This document shows, piece by piece, positions 30,311 to 39,821 of a stretch of 64,000 nt of DNA. Each line of letters opens with the position of its first letter. Positions within the stretch are counted from its first letter, which is position 1. Below the pieces are notes generated by a model. The model made no database searches and was not told the origin of the DNA. It saw nothing but the letters and a program-made list of their open reading frames with translations. The translations under genes were made by a program, and so were the position numbers. The stretch is from the NCBI RefSeq assembly GCF_030406385.1, contig NZ_JAUEPM010000003.1:1-64000 (forward strand), read 5' to 3'. Source of the DNA: Microbacterium oryzae (lineage in GTDB: Bacteria > Actinomycetota > Actinomycetes > Actinomycetales > Microbacteriaceae).

Positions 30311-32520
30311 ACGTCGTAGACGCCGTCGATGCGGCGCACCGCGTTGAGCACGCGGTCGAGATGCACGGTGTCGCCCATCTCGAACACGTAGCGCGAGATC
30401 GCGAGGCGTTCGCGCGTGGTGGACACGTTCGCCGAGAGGATGTTGACGTGATGCTCGGTGAGCACGCGCGTGATGTCGGAGAGCAGCCCGCCGCGATCGA
30501 GGGCCTCGACCTGGATCTGCACGAGGAAGACGCTCTTGGTCGTCGGCGCCCACTCCACGTCGATCATGCGCTCGGGGTTGTCCTTCAGCGCCCGCACGTT
30601 GGTGCAGTCCGCACGGTGCACCGAGACGCCCTGACCGCGGGTGATGAACCCGACGATCTCGTCGCCGGGCACCGGCGTGCAGCACTTCGCGAGCTTGACG
30701 AGGATGTCGTCGGCGCCGCGCACGAGCACGCCCGAGTCGCCGCCGCGCGACTTGCTGCGCGAGGGGCTCGACGGCAGGTCGATGAGGCCGGTCGCCGGCT
30801 CCGACGTCTGGTGCAGCGCCGTGACCTTCTCGAGCACCGACTGCGTCGAGGTGTGCCCCTCGCCCACGGCCGCGTAGAGCGCCGAGACGTCCTCGAGCCG
30901 CAGCTGGTGCGCGACCTCGGCCAGCGAGTCCTTGAGGTTCTGCAGCGGCATGTTCTGGCGGCGCATCGCGCGGGCGATGGCCTCCTTGCCCTGCTCGATC
31001 GCCTCGTCACGGCGCTCCTTGGTGAACCAGCCGCGGATCTTGTTGCGCGCGCGCGAGCTCTTGACGAACTCGAGCCAGTCGTGGCTCGGGCCCGCGTCGG
31101 GGTTCTTCGACGTGAAGACCTCGACGATATCGCCCGAGCTCAGCTGCGAATCCAGCGGCACGAGACGGCCGTTGACCTTCGCGCCCATCGTGCGATGGCC
31201 GATCTCTGTGTGCACCGCGTACGCGAAGTCGACCGGCGTCGCACCGGCGGGGAGCCCGATCACGCGCCCCTTGGGCGTGAAGACGTAGACCTCCTTCGCG
31301 CCGATCTCGTAGCGCAGCGAGTCCAGGAACTCGCCGGGGTCCTTCGTCTCGGCCTGCCAGTCGCTGAGGCGGGCGACCCACGCCATGTCGGTGTCGGAGA
31401 GACGCCCGTCCTCCTGGCCCGAGGCCATCCGCTCCTTGTACTTCCAGTGCGCGGCGACGCCGTACTCGGCCTGCTGATGCATCTCCTGCGTGCGGATCTG
31501 GATCTCGACCGTGCGGCCGCCAGGGCCGATCACGGTCGTGTGCAGCGACCGATAGAGGTTGAACTTCGGAGTGGCGATGTAGTCCTTGAAGCGCCCCGGA
31601 AGCGGCGTCCAGCGGGCGTGGATCGCGCCGAGCACGGCGTAGCAGTCGCGCACGCTGCTCACGATGACCCGGATGCCGATGAGGTCGTAGATGTCGTCGA
31701 ACTCGCGTCCGCGGACGATCATTTTCTGGTACACGGAGTACAGCTGCTTGGGCCGGCCCACAACGGCGCCGCGGATCCGCAGCTCGTGCAGGTCGATGCT
31801 GACGTCGTCGATGACCCGCTGCACGTACTGTTCGCGCTGCGGGGTGCGCTGCTTCACGAGGCTGTCGATCTCGTTGTAGATCTTCGGGTACAGCACCGCG
31901 AACGACAGGTCCTCGAGCTCGGACTTGATCGCCTGGATGCCCAGGCGGTGCGCGAGCGGCGCGTAGATCTCGAGGGTCTCGGTGGCCTTCTTCTTCGCCT
32001 TCTCCGGCGGGACGAAGCCCCAGGTGCGGGCGTTGTGCAGGCGGTCGGCGAGCTTGATGACGAGCACCCGGATGTCCTTCGACATCGCGACGATCATCTT
32101 GCGGACGGTCTCGGCCTGCGCGCTCTCGCCGTACTTGACCTTGTCGAGCTTCGTGACGCCGTCGACGAGGAGCGCGACCTCGTCGCCGAACTCCGAGCGG
32201 AGGTCCTCGAGCGGGTAGCCGGTGTCCTCCACGGTGTCGTGCAGGAGCGCAGCGGCGATGGCCTTCGGGCCGAGGCCCAGCTCGGCGAGGATCTCCGCGA
32301 CCGCCAGCGGATGGGTGATGTAGGGCTCGCCGCTCTGACGCTTCTGGCCACGGTGCCGCTCGGCGGCCACCTGGTACGCCTTCTCGATGATGGCGACGTC
32401 GCCGCGCGGGTGGTTCGAGCGCACCGAGGCCAGCAGCTTCGAGAGATCCGCGTAGCGAGGCGCCCGCGAGAAGATCCGCGGCACGAGCCGTCGCAGGCTC
32501 GTGGGGCTGCTGTCGGGCAT
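30289..32520 (-). CDS. rel: Bifunctional (p)ppGpp synthetase/hydrolase Rel
   Basis: The 743-residue long RSH protein has an N-terminal HD hydrolase domain with intact ALLHDTVEDTG. The synthetase domain carries RFKD, the RxKD type of bifunctional Rel rather than the ExDD of RelA. TGS, helical, CC zinc-finger (KCCTPVPGDEI) and ACT domains follow. It should both make and degrade (p)ppGpp. The ATG at 32520 follows GGAGGA; an upstream in-frame ATG (32556) is less likely. It lies downstream of the sec genes and is convergent with the AbiEi-like gene. Confidence 0.96.
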   Translation of the reverse strand: MPDSSPTSLRRLVPRIFSRAPRYADLSKLLASVRSNHPRGDVAIIEKAYQVAAERHRGQKRQSGEPYITHPLAVAEILAELGLGPKAIAAALLHDTVEDTGYPLEDLRSEFGDEVALLVDGVTKLDKVKYGESAQAETVRKMIVAMSKDIRVLVIKLADRLHNARTWGFVPPEKAKKKATETLEIYAPLAHRLGIQAIKSELEDLSFAVLYPKIYNEIDSLVKQRTPQREQYVQRVIDDVSIDLHELRIRGAVVGRPKQLYSVYQKMIVRGREFDDIYDLIGIRVIVSSVRDCYAVLGAIHARWTPLPGRFKDYIATPKFNLYRSLHTTVIGPGGRTVEIQIRTQEMHQQAEYGVAAHWKYKERMASGQEDGRLSDTDMAWVARLSDWQAETKDPGEFLDSLRYEIGAKEVYVFTPKGRVIGLPAGATPVDFAYAVHTEIGHRTMGAKVNGRLVPLDSQLSSGDIVEVFTSKNPDAGPSHDWLEFVKSSRARNKIRGWFTKERRDEAIEQGKEAIARAMRRQNMPLQNLKDSLAEVAHQLRLEDVSALYAAVGEGHTSTQSVLEKVTALHQTSEPATGLIDLPSSPSRSKSRGGDSGVLVRGADDILVKLAKCCTPVPGDEIVGFITRGQGVSVHRADCTNVRALKDNPERMIDVEWAPTTKSVFLVQIQVEALDRGGLLSDITRVLTEHHVNILSANVSTTRERLAISRYVFEMGDTVHLDRVLNAVRRIDGVYDVYRVTSS

Positions 32521-32554
32521 CGTCCTCCTCCCCCGGCCGCCGGGCGTGGACATC

Positions 32555-32560
32555 ATCCTA
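32555..32560 (-). promoter_or_regulatory. Candidate -10 box of rel
   Basis: TAGGAT on the minus strand, 34 nt before the chosen ATG. Starting transcription near 32548 excludes the upstream in-frame ATG at 32556 and includes the GGAGGA site, which supports the chosen start. Confidence 0.55.
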
Positions 32561-32590
32561 AGCCCGCCTCACGGCGCACGAGGGCCGCGG

Positions 32591-33562
32591 TCAAGCGCGG
32601 GCTCCGAGCACGCGCTGGTCGCGCTGGGCGATCGCCGGCTCCTTCTCGCGCATCAGCGAGTAGAGCGGCGCCGACACGAACAGCGTCGAGTAGGTCGCGA
32701 CGAGGATGCCGACGAAGATCGACAGCGAGATGTCGGAGAGCGTCTCGGCGCCGAGCCAGATCACGCCGATGAAGAGGATGGCCGCGACCGGCAGCGCGGC
32801 CACGATCGACGTGTTGATGGAGCGGACGAGGGTCTGGTTGACGCCGAGGTTGACCGACTCCCCGAACGTCCGCCCGGAGATCTCGCCGTCCTCCGCGGTG
32901 TTCTCGCGGATCTTGTCGAAGACCACCGTGGTGTCGTAGAGCGAGTAGCCGAGGATCGTGAGGAATCCGATCACCGCCGCAGGCGAGATCGCGAAGCCCG
33001 CCAGCGCGTAGACGCCGATCGTGATCACGAGCACGTCGACGAGGCCGATGATCGCCGCAACCGACATCTTCCAGGTGCGGAAGTAGATCGCGAGGATGAC
33101 GAACGTCAGCACGAGGAAGACGACGAGGCCCCACAGCGACTGGCGCGTGACATCCGCACCCCAGGTCGGGCCGATGAACGAGTCGGTCACCTCGGTCGCG
33201 TCGACGCCGTAGCCCTCGGCGAGGGCCGCCGAGACCTCACGGGTCTCGTCCTGCGACAGCTGCGTGGTCTGCACGCGGATGTCCGTGCCGCCGACCACGG
33301 TGACCTTGGCCTCGGCCTCTCCGTCGACCGAGTGCACGGCGTCGGTCGCGATGGCCTGGTCCGTGGAGTCGGGTGCCGAGACGGTGAACTGCGAGCCGCC
33401 GGTGAACTCGATCGAGAGATCGACACCCCGCACGAACGGCGCGAGCACCGAGATCGCCACGAGCACGATGGCGATGATGAACCAGAGCTTCCGGCGGGCG
33501 ACGAACGGAACCGACGCCTTGCCGGTGTAGAGGTCGTTGCCCCACTGTCCCATCGAGCCCAT
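32591..33562 (-). CDS. secF: Protein translocase subunit SecF
   Basis: The 323-residue membrane protein works with SecD in the proton-driven late stage of Sec export. It has a first membrane segment near 28-45, the periplasmic loop starting GVDLSIEFTGGSQF, and five further helices including the YSLYDTTVVFDKIREN element. The start overlaps the secD stop as TGATG after a GGAGGAG site. Confidence 0.96.
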   Translation of the reverse strand: MGSMGQWGNDLYTGKASVPFVARRKLWFIIAIVLVAISVLAPFVRGVDLSIEFTGGSQFTVSAPDSTDQAIATDAVHSVDGEAEAKVTVVGGTDIRVQTTQLSQDETREVSAALAEGYGVDATEVTDSFIGPTWGADVTRQSLWGLVVFLVLTFVILAIYFRTWKMSVAAIIGLVDVLVITIGVYALAGFAISPAAVIGFLTILGYSLYDTTVVFDKIRENTAEDGEISGRTFGESVNLGVNQTLVRSINTSIVAALPVAAILFIGVIWLGAETLSDISLSIFVGILVATYSTLFVSAPLYSLMREKEPAIAQRDQRVLGARA

Positions 33563-35259
33563 CAGACGTTCTCCTCCGTGCCGAGGCGCTCGCCTGCGCG
33601 GCGCTCGGCTTCCTTGCGTTCTGCGATGGTCTGACGTCGCTCGGCTTCACCGCGCGCGCGGGTGCTGCGCGGCGAGGTGACCGCCGGCGTGCGGAACTGC
33701 GCGCGCCCGCGGAAGACGGCGCCGAGCGAATCGGGGTCGAGCCCCGACAGCGGATGGCCGCCGCCGAAGAAGCGGGTGCGCGCGAGCAGCTGCATGACCG
33801 GGTGGGTGAAGATGATGAAGATCAGGATGTCGAGCACGGTGGTGAGACCGAGCGTGAACGCGAATCCCTTCACGGTCGCGTCGGCGAGGATGTACAGCAC
33901 CACGGCCGCGAGGATGTTGATCGACTTCGAGATGTAGATCGTGCGCTTGGCGCGTGCCCAGCCGTCTTCGACCGCCCCGGTGATCGTCTTGCCGTCGCGC
34001 AGCTCGTCTCGGATGCGCTCGAAGTAGACGATGAACGAGTCGGCGGTGAAGCCGATCGTGACGATGAGCCCCGCGACGCCCGCGAGCGACAGGCGGTACC
34101 CCACGCGCCACGACAGGATGCACAGCAGGATGTAGGTCAGCACCGCCATCACCGCGAGCGAGGCGATGATCACGAAGCCGAGTGCGCGGTAGCTGATCGC
34201 CACGACGTACAGCGCGACGAGGCCGAGGCCGATGAGGCCGGCGATGAGGCCGATCTGCAGCTGCTGCGAGCCGAGCGTCGCGGAGATGGTGTCGGAGGAG
34301 ACGACCTCGAAGCTGATCGGCAGGGCGCCGAACTTCAGCTGGTCGGCCAGGACCTGCGCGGTCTCCTGCGTGATGCCCTGACCGGAGATGCTGGGGCGGC
34401 CGTTCGTGATGACCGCGTCCATGGTGGGCGCGGAGATGACCTGGCCGTCGAGCACGAACGCGAACATGTTCGCGGGCTGCGCCTGGCCGTAGAGCTGCTG
34501 GCTGATCTCGCCGAACGTCTTCGTGCCCTCGCCGTCGAAGCGAAGCTGCACGGCCCACTGGCCGTTCTGCTGATCGACGACGGCCTGCGCGTCGGAGATC
34601 GACGAGCCGTCCATCTCGAGCGGGCCGAGGAGGTACTTCGCGGACCCGGTCTCGTCGCACGCGATGAGCGGCTGGTCGTCGGCGGCCTCAGCCGGGTCGG
34701 ACGGCTGCGCGCAGTCGTACGCGAAGAACTGCGCCTGCAGAGCGGGCGTGATCCAGTTCGGGTCGTTGCCCGCCGTCGGCTCGACCGTCGGCGTGGCCGC
34801 GAGGGACGGGTCGGGCGTCGGGTACGGCGTGCTCTCGCCGTCCTCGCCGACGAAGGTGTTGGCGGCCACGTCGGCGTAGAGCACCTTACGGAGCTGCATC
34901 TGCGCGCTCGCCTCGATGCGCTCGCGCGTCGCCTCATCGGCGACGCCGGGGATCTGCACGACGATGTTGTTCGCGCCCTGCGTGGTCACCTCGGCCTCGG
35001 AGACGCCGGAGGCGTCCACGCGCTGTCGGATGATCGTCACCGCCTGGCGCATCTGCTCGTCGGACGGGGTCTCGTCCGCGGTCTGCGCCTCGAGCACGAT
35101 CTGCGTGCCGCCCTGCAGGTCGAGCGCGAGCTCGGGAACCCAGGCGCTCTCCTTGAACACGTGCACGCCGAGCGCGTTCACGCCGAAGAGCACCGCCGTG
35201 AGGACGAGGAGGCCGGTGAGGGTGCGCACAGCTCTGCGCACGGGTGAGGATGTCGCCAC
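33562..35259 (-). CDS. secD: Protein translocase subunit SecD
   Basis: The 565-residue membrane protein has an N-terminal helix (about 11-28), a large external P1 domain starting at LALDLQGGTQIVLEA, and five C-terminal helices with the conserved GFTADSFIVYFERIRDE segment. A Thr/Pro-containing insert (about 150-170) and a long charged C-terminal tail of about 50 residues are lineage features. The start is GTG. It is in the order yajC-secD-secF. Confidence 0.96.
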   Translation of the reverse strand: MATSSPVRRAVRTLTGLLVLTAVLFGVNALGVHVFKESAWVPELALDLQGGTQIVLEAQTADETPSDEQMRQAVTIIRQRVDASGVSEAEVTTQGANNIVVQIPGVADEATRERIEASAQMQLRKVLYADVAANTFVGEDGESTPYPTPDPSLAATPTVEPTAGNDPNWITPALQAQFFAYDCAQPSDPAEAADDQPLIACDETGSAKYLLGPLEMDGSSISDAQAVVDQQNGQWAVQLRFDGEGTKTFGEISQQLYGQAQPANMFAFVLDGQVISAPTMDAVITNGRPSISGQGITQETAQVLADQLKFGALPISFEVVSSDTISATLGSQQLQIGLIAGLIGLGLVALYVVAISYRALGFVIIASLAVMAVLTYILLCILSWRVGYRLSLAGVAGLIVTIGFTADSFIVYFERIRDELRDGKTITGAVEDGWARAKRTIYISKSINILAAVVLYILADATVKGFAFTLGLTTVLDILIFIIFTHPVMQLLARTRFFGGGHPLSGLDPDSLGAVFRGRAQFRTPAVTSPRSTRARGEAERRQTIAERKEAERRAGERLGTEENV

Positions 35260-35306
35260 GAGACGTCAGCTTTCCGGTCGGCCCGAGGGCCCGAGATGAG
35301 GGGGTG

Positions 35307-35759
35307 TCAGTTCTGCGGCTTGTCGTCACCGGGGCGGCGGCCGCCCTCGATGTCGTCCAGGCCGTCCACGCGCGGCGCGTCGTCGACCGGGCGCTCCACG
35401 TCTGCCCCGCTGAGGTTCAGCAGCTCGTCCTGCTGCGTTGCGGGCTCGACGTCCGCGACCTCGCCATCGGCCGCGTCGGCCGCGACAGCGGACGTCTCCG
35501 GAGCCAGGTCGAGCGCCTGCGCGTGCACCTCGATGACGACACCGGGTGCGACCTCGATCTCGGCGGCCTGCGTGAGGTCGTCCGCGTCGAAGGAGACGAT
35601 GGTGCCGAAGATGCCGCTGCGCGTCATCACCCGGGCGCCCGGGACCATCTGAGCCTGACGGCGCTCCTGCTCCTCCTTCATCTTCTTGGTGCGGCGGCGG
35701 GAGCTGGTGAACATGAACACCAGCAGCGCGGCCAGGACGACGAGGAGGAGAAGATCCAT
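35307..35759 (-). CDS. yajC: Preprotein translocase subunit YajC
   Basis: The 150-residue protein has an N-terminal membrane helix (about 2-18), then a basic RRRTKKMKEEQERR segment and the YajC core (VPGARVMTRSGIFGTIVSF). The C-terminal 60 residues are an acidic tail not found in short YajC proteins. Its partner genes secD and secF follow directly. Confidence 0.92.
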   Translation of the reverse strand: MDLLLLVVLAALLVFMFTSSRRRTKKMKEEQERRQAQMVPGARVMTRSGIFGTIVSFDADDLTQAAEIEVAPGVVIEVHAQALDLAPETSAVAADAADGEVADVEPATQQDELLNLSGADVERPVDDAPRVDGLDDIEGGRRPGDDKPQN

Positions 35760-35843
35760 GGAGGATGCGCCTTTCAGACGTGCGTGAGCCGTCTTCGGCT
35801 CGAGGGGAACGACGCCGGAGAGCCCGGCGGAAGTCTCCAGCGA

Positions 35844-36884
35844 TTATAGGTCATCGAGTTTCAGCGCCGTCTGACCGTGCGCGGCGTGCGCCACGCCGAG
35901 GTGCGCATAGGCCTCGGGGGTGGCGACGCGGCCGCGCGGCGTGCGCCCCATGAAGCCGATGCGCACGAGGTAGGGCTCCACGACGCTCTCGACCGTGTCG
36001 GCCTCCTCGCCCACGGAGACCGCCAGCGTGCCGAGTCCCACGGGGCCGCCGCGGAACCGCCGCACGAGGGCGTCCAGCACGGCCCGGTCGAGCCGGTCCA
36101 GTCCGATCGCGTCGACGTCGTACAGCTCGAGCGCCGCCCGGACGTCCTCGAGCGACGCCGCCCGGCCACCGCCGCGCACGAGCGCGTAGTCGCGCACGCG
36201 GCGCAGCAGCCGGTTCGCGATGCGGGGCGTGCCGCGCGAGCGGCGCGCGATCTCGTCGCGCTGCGGGCCCGCCAGGTGCATCCCGATGACGCGCGCGGAG
36301 CGGGCGATGACCTGCTCGAGCTCCTCGGGCTCGTAGTACTCGAGGTGCGCGGTGAACCCGAACCGGTCGCGCAGCGGGTTCGGCAGCATGCCCGATCGGG
36401 TCGTCGCGCCGACGAGGGTGAACGGAGCGAGGTCCAGCGGGATGCTCGTCGCGCCGGCGCCCTTTCCCACCATGATGTCGATGCGGAAGTCCTCCATGGC
36501 GAGATACAGCATCTCCTCGGCCGTGCGGGCCATCCGATGGATCTCGTCGATGAAGAGCACCTCCCCGGGCACGAGACTCGACAGCAGCGCGGCGAGGTCG
36601 CCGGCGTGCTGGATGGCCGGGCCGCTCGACATGCGCAGGGGCCGCTCGCTCTCGTGGGCGATGATCATCGCCAGGGTGGTCTTGCCGAGGCCGGGAGGGC
36701 CTGCGAGGAGGATGTGGTCTGCGGGCCGCTCCTGGATGCGCGCGGCGTCGAGGAGGAGCTGGAGCTGCCCGCGCACCTTGTGCTGGCCGACGAACTCGTT
36801 CAGGCTCGCCGGGCGCAGCGCCCCCTCGATGGCGAGCTCGGTGTCGTCAGCGGGCTCCGGCGAGATGGCGTCGCGCTCAGCCAC
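35844..36884 (-). CDS. ruvB: Holliday junction branch migration helicase RuvB
   Basis: The 346-residue AAA+ motor has Walker [11 protein letters not shown], Walker [10 protein letters not shown] and arginine-finger segment [12 protein letters not shown], followed by the C-terminal winged helix ([17 protein letters not shown]). The start overlaps the ruvA stop by 8 nt. Confidence 0.97.
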   Translation of the reverse strand: MAERDAISPEPADDTELAIEGALRPASLNEFVGQHKVRGQLQLLLDAARIQERPADHILLAGPPGLGKTTLAMIIAHESERPLRMSSGPAIQHAGDLAALLSSLVPGEVLFIDEIHRMARTAEEMLYLAMEDFRIDIMVGKGAGATSIPLDLAPFTLVGATTRSGMLPNPLRDRFGFTAHLEYYEPEELEQVIARSARVIGMHLAGPQRDEIARRSRGTPRIANRLLRRVRDYALVRGGGRAASLEDVRAALELYDVDAIGLDRLDRAVLDALVRRFRGGPVGLGTLAVSVGEEADTVESVVEPYLVRIGFMGRTPRGRVATPEAYAHLGVAHAAHGQTALKLDDL

Positions 36885-37500
36885 GAGCGCCTCCCGGCTG
36901 CGCGGGGCCGAGCGCGGCGAGCGTCAGGCGCAGGAGGGCGGGCACCGACGCGCGGTCGGCGTCGGAGGCCGACTCCGCGGCCGACGCGACCGCGTCCACC
37001 GCGACGCGCTCGGGCCATCCGAGACCGGCGACGGCCTGGGTGACCTGCGCGATCACCGCGTCGGGCGCTGCCGCCCCGCCCGCCGCGGCGGCCGGTGACG
37101 GCGGCGCGAGCCGCCCCTGCAGCTGCAGGGCGATGAGCTTGGCGGTCTTCGGGCCGATGCCGGAGACCTTGCGGAACGGCTTGTCGTCCTCGTTCGCGAC
37201 CGCCTCGGCGATCTGATCGATGGTGAGACCGGACAGCACGCCGAGGGCGGACTTCGGACCGACGCCGGTGACGCCGAGGAGGATCGCGAACACCTCGAGC
37301 TCCTCGCGCTCGGCGAAGCCGAACAGCGCGAGCTGGTCCTCGCGCACGATGAGGTGCGTATGGAGGAAGAGCTCCTCCCCCTGCCTCGCGATGCGCGCGA
37401 CGTCGACCGGCACGGCCACCGAGAAGCCGACGCCGCCCACCTCGACGATCACGCTGTCGGATCCGGTGTGCAGCACGGTTCCGCGCAGTGTCGAGATCAT
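36877..37500 (-). CDS. ruvA: Holliday junction branch migration protein RuvA
   Basis: The 207-residue junction-binding tetramer subunit has domain I ([20 protein letters not shown]), helix-hairpin-helix motifs ([35 protein letters not shown]) and a C-terminal domain III that contacts RuvB. The ATG is 7 nt after a TAGGCT box, so the transcript is probably leaderless, separate from ruvC. Confidence 0.96.
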   Translation of the reverse strand: MISTLRGTVLHTGSDSVIVEVGGVGFSVAVPVDVARIARQGEELFLHTHLIVREDQLALFGFAEREELEVFAILLGVTGVGPKSALGVLSGLTIDQIAEAVANEDDKPFRKVSGIGPKTAKLIALQLQGRLAPPSPAAAAGGAAAPDAVIAQVTQAVAGLGWPERVAVDAVASAAESASDADRASVPALLRLTLAALGPAQPGGARG

Positions 37501-37507
37501 GACAGCC

Positions 37508-37513
37508 AGCCTA
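37508..37513 (-). promoter_or_regulatory. -10 box of a leaderless ruvAB transcript
   Basis: TAGGCT on the minus strand, 7 nt before the ruvA ATG. It sits in the 47-nt gap between ruvC and ruvA, so ruvAB can be transcribed apart from ruvC. Confidence 0.6.
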
Positions 37514-37547
37514 CGGTGCGATCGTACCTATGTTCGATGCGACACGC

Positions 37548-38117
37548 TCAGCGTGCGAGGGCGCCGCGGTTGCGCGTGCGCTTCTCGGCTTCGGCCCATG
37601 CGCGCTGGGCGGGCGTGAGCGCCTCGCCCGCTGTGGCCTCCGCCGGCGCGCCGCGCCACGCGTGGCACAGCGCGAGAGCGAGCGCGTCCGCCGCATCCGC
37701 GGGGCGAGGGAGCTCCTCGAGCCGCAGCACGCGGGCGACCATGGTCTGCACCTGCAGCTTGTCCGCGGACCCGTATCCGGTGATCGCGGCCTTCACCTCG
37801 CTCGGGGTGTGCGTCGCGGTCGGAAGGCCGGCCTCGGCCGCGAGCAGCAGGGCGACGCCCGCGGCCTGCGCGGTGCCCATGACCGTGGAGCGGTTCTGCT
37901 GCGCGAAGACGCGCTCGACGGCAACGACCTCCGGACGGTGCTCCTCGAGGACGACGCGGATGCCGGCGGCGATGATCGCGAGCCGTTCGGCGACCGACGC
38001 GTCCACCGGCGAGCGGACGACCGCCACGTGCACGAGGGTCGCCGTGCGGTCCCGCCGCACGTCGACGACGCCGACACCGCAGCGGGTGAGACCGGGGTCG
38101 ATGCCGAGCACGCGCAT
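37548..38117 (-). CDS. ruvC: Crossover junction endodeoxyribonuclease RuvC
   Basis: The 189-residue RNase H-fold resolvase starts MRVLGIDPGLTRCGVG with the first catalytic aspartate. It has the acidic residue in VVAVERVFAQQN and the final pair in ADAADALALALCHAW. The start codon is 6 nt after a TAGGCT box. Confidence 0.96.
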   Translation of the reverse strand: MRVLGIDPGLTRCGVGVVDVRRDRTATLVHVAVVRSPVDASVAERLAIIAAGIRVVLEEHRPEVVAVERVFAQQNRSTVMGTAQAAGVALLLAAEAGLPTATHTPSEVKAAITGYGSADKLQVQTMVARVLRLEELPRPADAADALALALCHAWRGAPAEATAGEALTPAQRAWAEAEKRTRNRGALAR

Positions 38118-38123
38118 GCCGCC

Positions 38124-38129
38124 AGCCTA
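38124..38129 (-). promoter_or_regulatory. -10 box of leaderless ruvC
   Basis: TAGGCT on the minus strand followed by exactly six bases and the ruvC ATG, the spacing expected when transcription starts on the start codon. Confidence 0.6.
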
Positions 38130-38219
38130 CGCCGGGGGTCTCACGCGCCCCGGCGGCGCGCGGCGGCGCGTGGGTGTGGGGCGGTGTGCTCGCGCGGTGC
38201 CCGGGCCGGGGGACGCGGA

Positions 38220-38633
38220 ATCCTCCGAGACTGCGCGATCGCTCACGCGCATCGTCAGCGCTCCGGCACCGCGCGTAGCGCACGCGGTCTCGGAGGATCG
38301 ACAGGGGCATGCTCGGCGAGACAGCCCCATCGCTCCGGGACGTCGCCATTGCGCGGGGCGAGCCTTGGCGGCCCGAGACTGCGCAAACGCTCGCCGACAG
38401 GCCCGCGGCTCCCACGGCTCGTGCGAAGCACGCGGTCTCGGAGCATCGGCGTGTGCGCCCGCGCGATGCCGCCCGATTCCGCTGCCAGGAACGCGGTGCT
38501 CCGAACCCGCTCCGCCGCTTCGACACCGCGCGTCCGCTCGCGCCCGCCGGCGCTGCTCCCGCACCGGGCGTGAGGCACGCAGTCTCCGAGCATCAGCGAG
38601 GGCATCGCCTGCGCGACAGCCGCGTCGGGCGAG
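38220..38633. repeat. Three tandem degenerate ~147-bp repeats with internal inverted repeats
   Basis: This fills most of the 516-bp gap between ruvC and the AbiEi/DUF559-like gene. The right-hand core GCACGCGGTCTCGGAG ends at 38295 and 38443 (148 bp apart), and a variant with two changes ends at 38590 (147 bp further). The left-hand element CGAGACTGCGC occurs at 38226 and 38374, with a degenerate copy at 38521. In unit 1, ATCCTCCGAGAC (38220-38231) and GTCTCGGAGGAT (38287-38298) form a perfect 12-bp inverted repeat with a 55-nt loop. I see no gene in it. Open frames exist on the plus strand, but the codons fit repeat structure rather than a protein family. Confidence 0.75.
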
Positions 38634-39611
38634 TCAGCGCTCGGCGGCGGGTGCCGCGGCTGGCGCCGCGGGAAGCGTCGCGAGCAGCGCGTATCGGGGC
38701 AGCCTTCGCCGCACCAGGCCGGCGGCGCGGAGAGCCTCGTCGAGCTCACGCGGGTCGCGCACCTCCCGCCATCCCCACCGCGCCACGTTCGCATGCTCGC
38801 GCAGCAGCCGGTCGCGCTGCTTCTCTGCGAGCACGACCTCCGCCGGCGCGCCGTATGTGCCGTCGTACTTGACCGCGCCATCCGCCTCGCCGATCACGCG
38901 CGCGTGCGGCCACCACATGTCCACCCGCTGCGTGCGGCCATCCCTCGTCGTGATCTGCCTCTGAAGAAGGGGCTCGTCATAGCCCAGCCAGGTCGCCGCG
39001 CATCGGCTCACCGACTCGAGCGGCGTCTCGGCCAGCGGATTCGCGGACGCGATCGCCTCCGATGCCCTGCCACAGCCGCGACCGACGGGCCGGTCCCCGT
39101 TCATCTTCACGAGGTCGTCGCGAGTGGGAGCATCCGAACGGCGCAGCAGCGCGTCGAAGATCGCGACGCCGGCGGCGAGATGACGGGAACGAGCGATGTC
39201 GATGGCGGTGTCGGTCGGCGAGACGACGCGCAGACCGTCGACCTCCACGACCTCGCGCGGGTACCGACTCTGGTGGATGCGCACGCCGCCCGACGCCCGC
39301 GCGGTGCCGGTCTCGGTGAGCAGGTGAACCTCCTCCGGCTCGGCGAGCACGGGCAGCCCCAGCACGGCGGCCGCCGACTCGAGGAACAGCGTGGCGCCGG
39401 GATGGGTGAGCGCCGCCGCGTGCACGCGCACCAGGTACCGGCCCCAGGGAGGCAGCGCGCTCCAGCCGGCATCGTCCACGTACACGCCGCGAGCGACGCG
39501 GCGCACCTCGCCGCGACGCTCGGCGAGATCGAGGCGGATGGCCGCATCTCGCGGCGTGAGCAGCGGCAGCGGCGACGGGACGAGTCGGGGCGGGACGAGA
39601 AGAGCCGGCAT
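38634..39611 (-). CDS. AbiEi-like protein with C-terminal DUF559/Vsr-like endonuclease domain
   Basis: The 325-residue product begins with a helix-turn-helix-like region (RGEVRRVARGVYVDD), as in AbiEi antitoxins, then GATLFLESAAAVLGLPV and SPTDTAIDIAR. The C-terminal 110 residues have VDMWWPHARVIGEADGAVKYDG, then EVVLAEKQRDRLLREHANVARWGW. That spacing of E/D, K and arginines resembles the PD-(D/E)XK fold of DUF559 or Vsr-type proteins. Nuclease activity is inferred only. No toxin partner lies beside it. It is flanked on both sides by repeat elements with the same core. The ATG at 39611 has no clear Shine-Dalgarno. Confidence 0.72.
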   Translation of the reverse strand: MPALLVPPRLVPSPLPLLTPRDAAIRLDLAERRGEVRRVARGVYVDDAGWSALPPWGRYLVRVHAAALTHPGATLFLESAAAVLGLPVLAEPEEVHLLTETGTARASGGVRIHQSRYPREVVEVDGLRVVSPTDTAIDIARSRHLAAGVAIFDALLRRSDAPTRDDLVKMNGDRPVGRGCGRASEAIASANPLAETPLESVSRCAATWLGYDEPLLQRQITTRDGRTQRVDMWWPHARVIGEADGAVKYDGTYGAPAEVVLAEKQRDRLLREHANVARWGWREVRDPRELDEALRAAGLVRRRLPRYALLATLPAAPAAAPAAER

Positions 39612-39821
39612 GCGCCCATGCTCTGACGGCCGAAGGCGCCGGTGCCGGGAGCGTCCGGATCTGTGGAGCGCCACTCCGCGTCGCCGCCCCTGTGCACGAA
39701 ACGTGCGGCCGGCGGGCCCCGGCGTCCCGGCCCACCGCCGCCCGCTCCGGCAGGACCGCCGCACCGCCGGCGGCGGGAGCGCACCGTCAGCGCTCGGAGA
39801 CAGCATCGACGCTCGCGCACA

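Noticed and set aside
38220-38633. CRISPR array
   Set aside because: Repeat period is about 147 bp with degenerate units and no unique spacers of 25-45 bp. No cas genes are near.
38309-38872. A plus-strand protein containing HAVSEH repeats
   Set aside because: The repeated amino acids are only the translation of the DNA repeat core. The frame runs into the antisense of the AbiEi/DUF559-like gene, and no start signal is seen.
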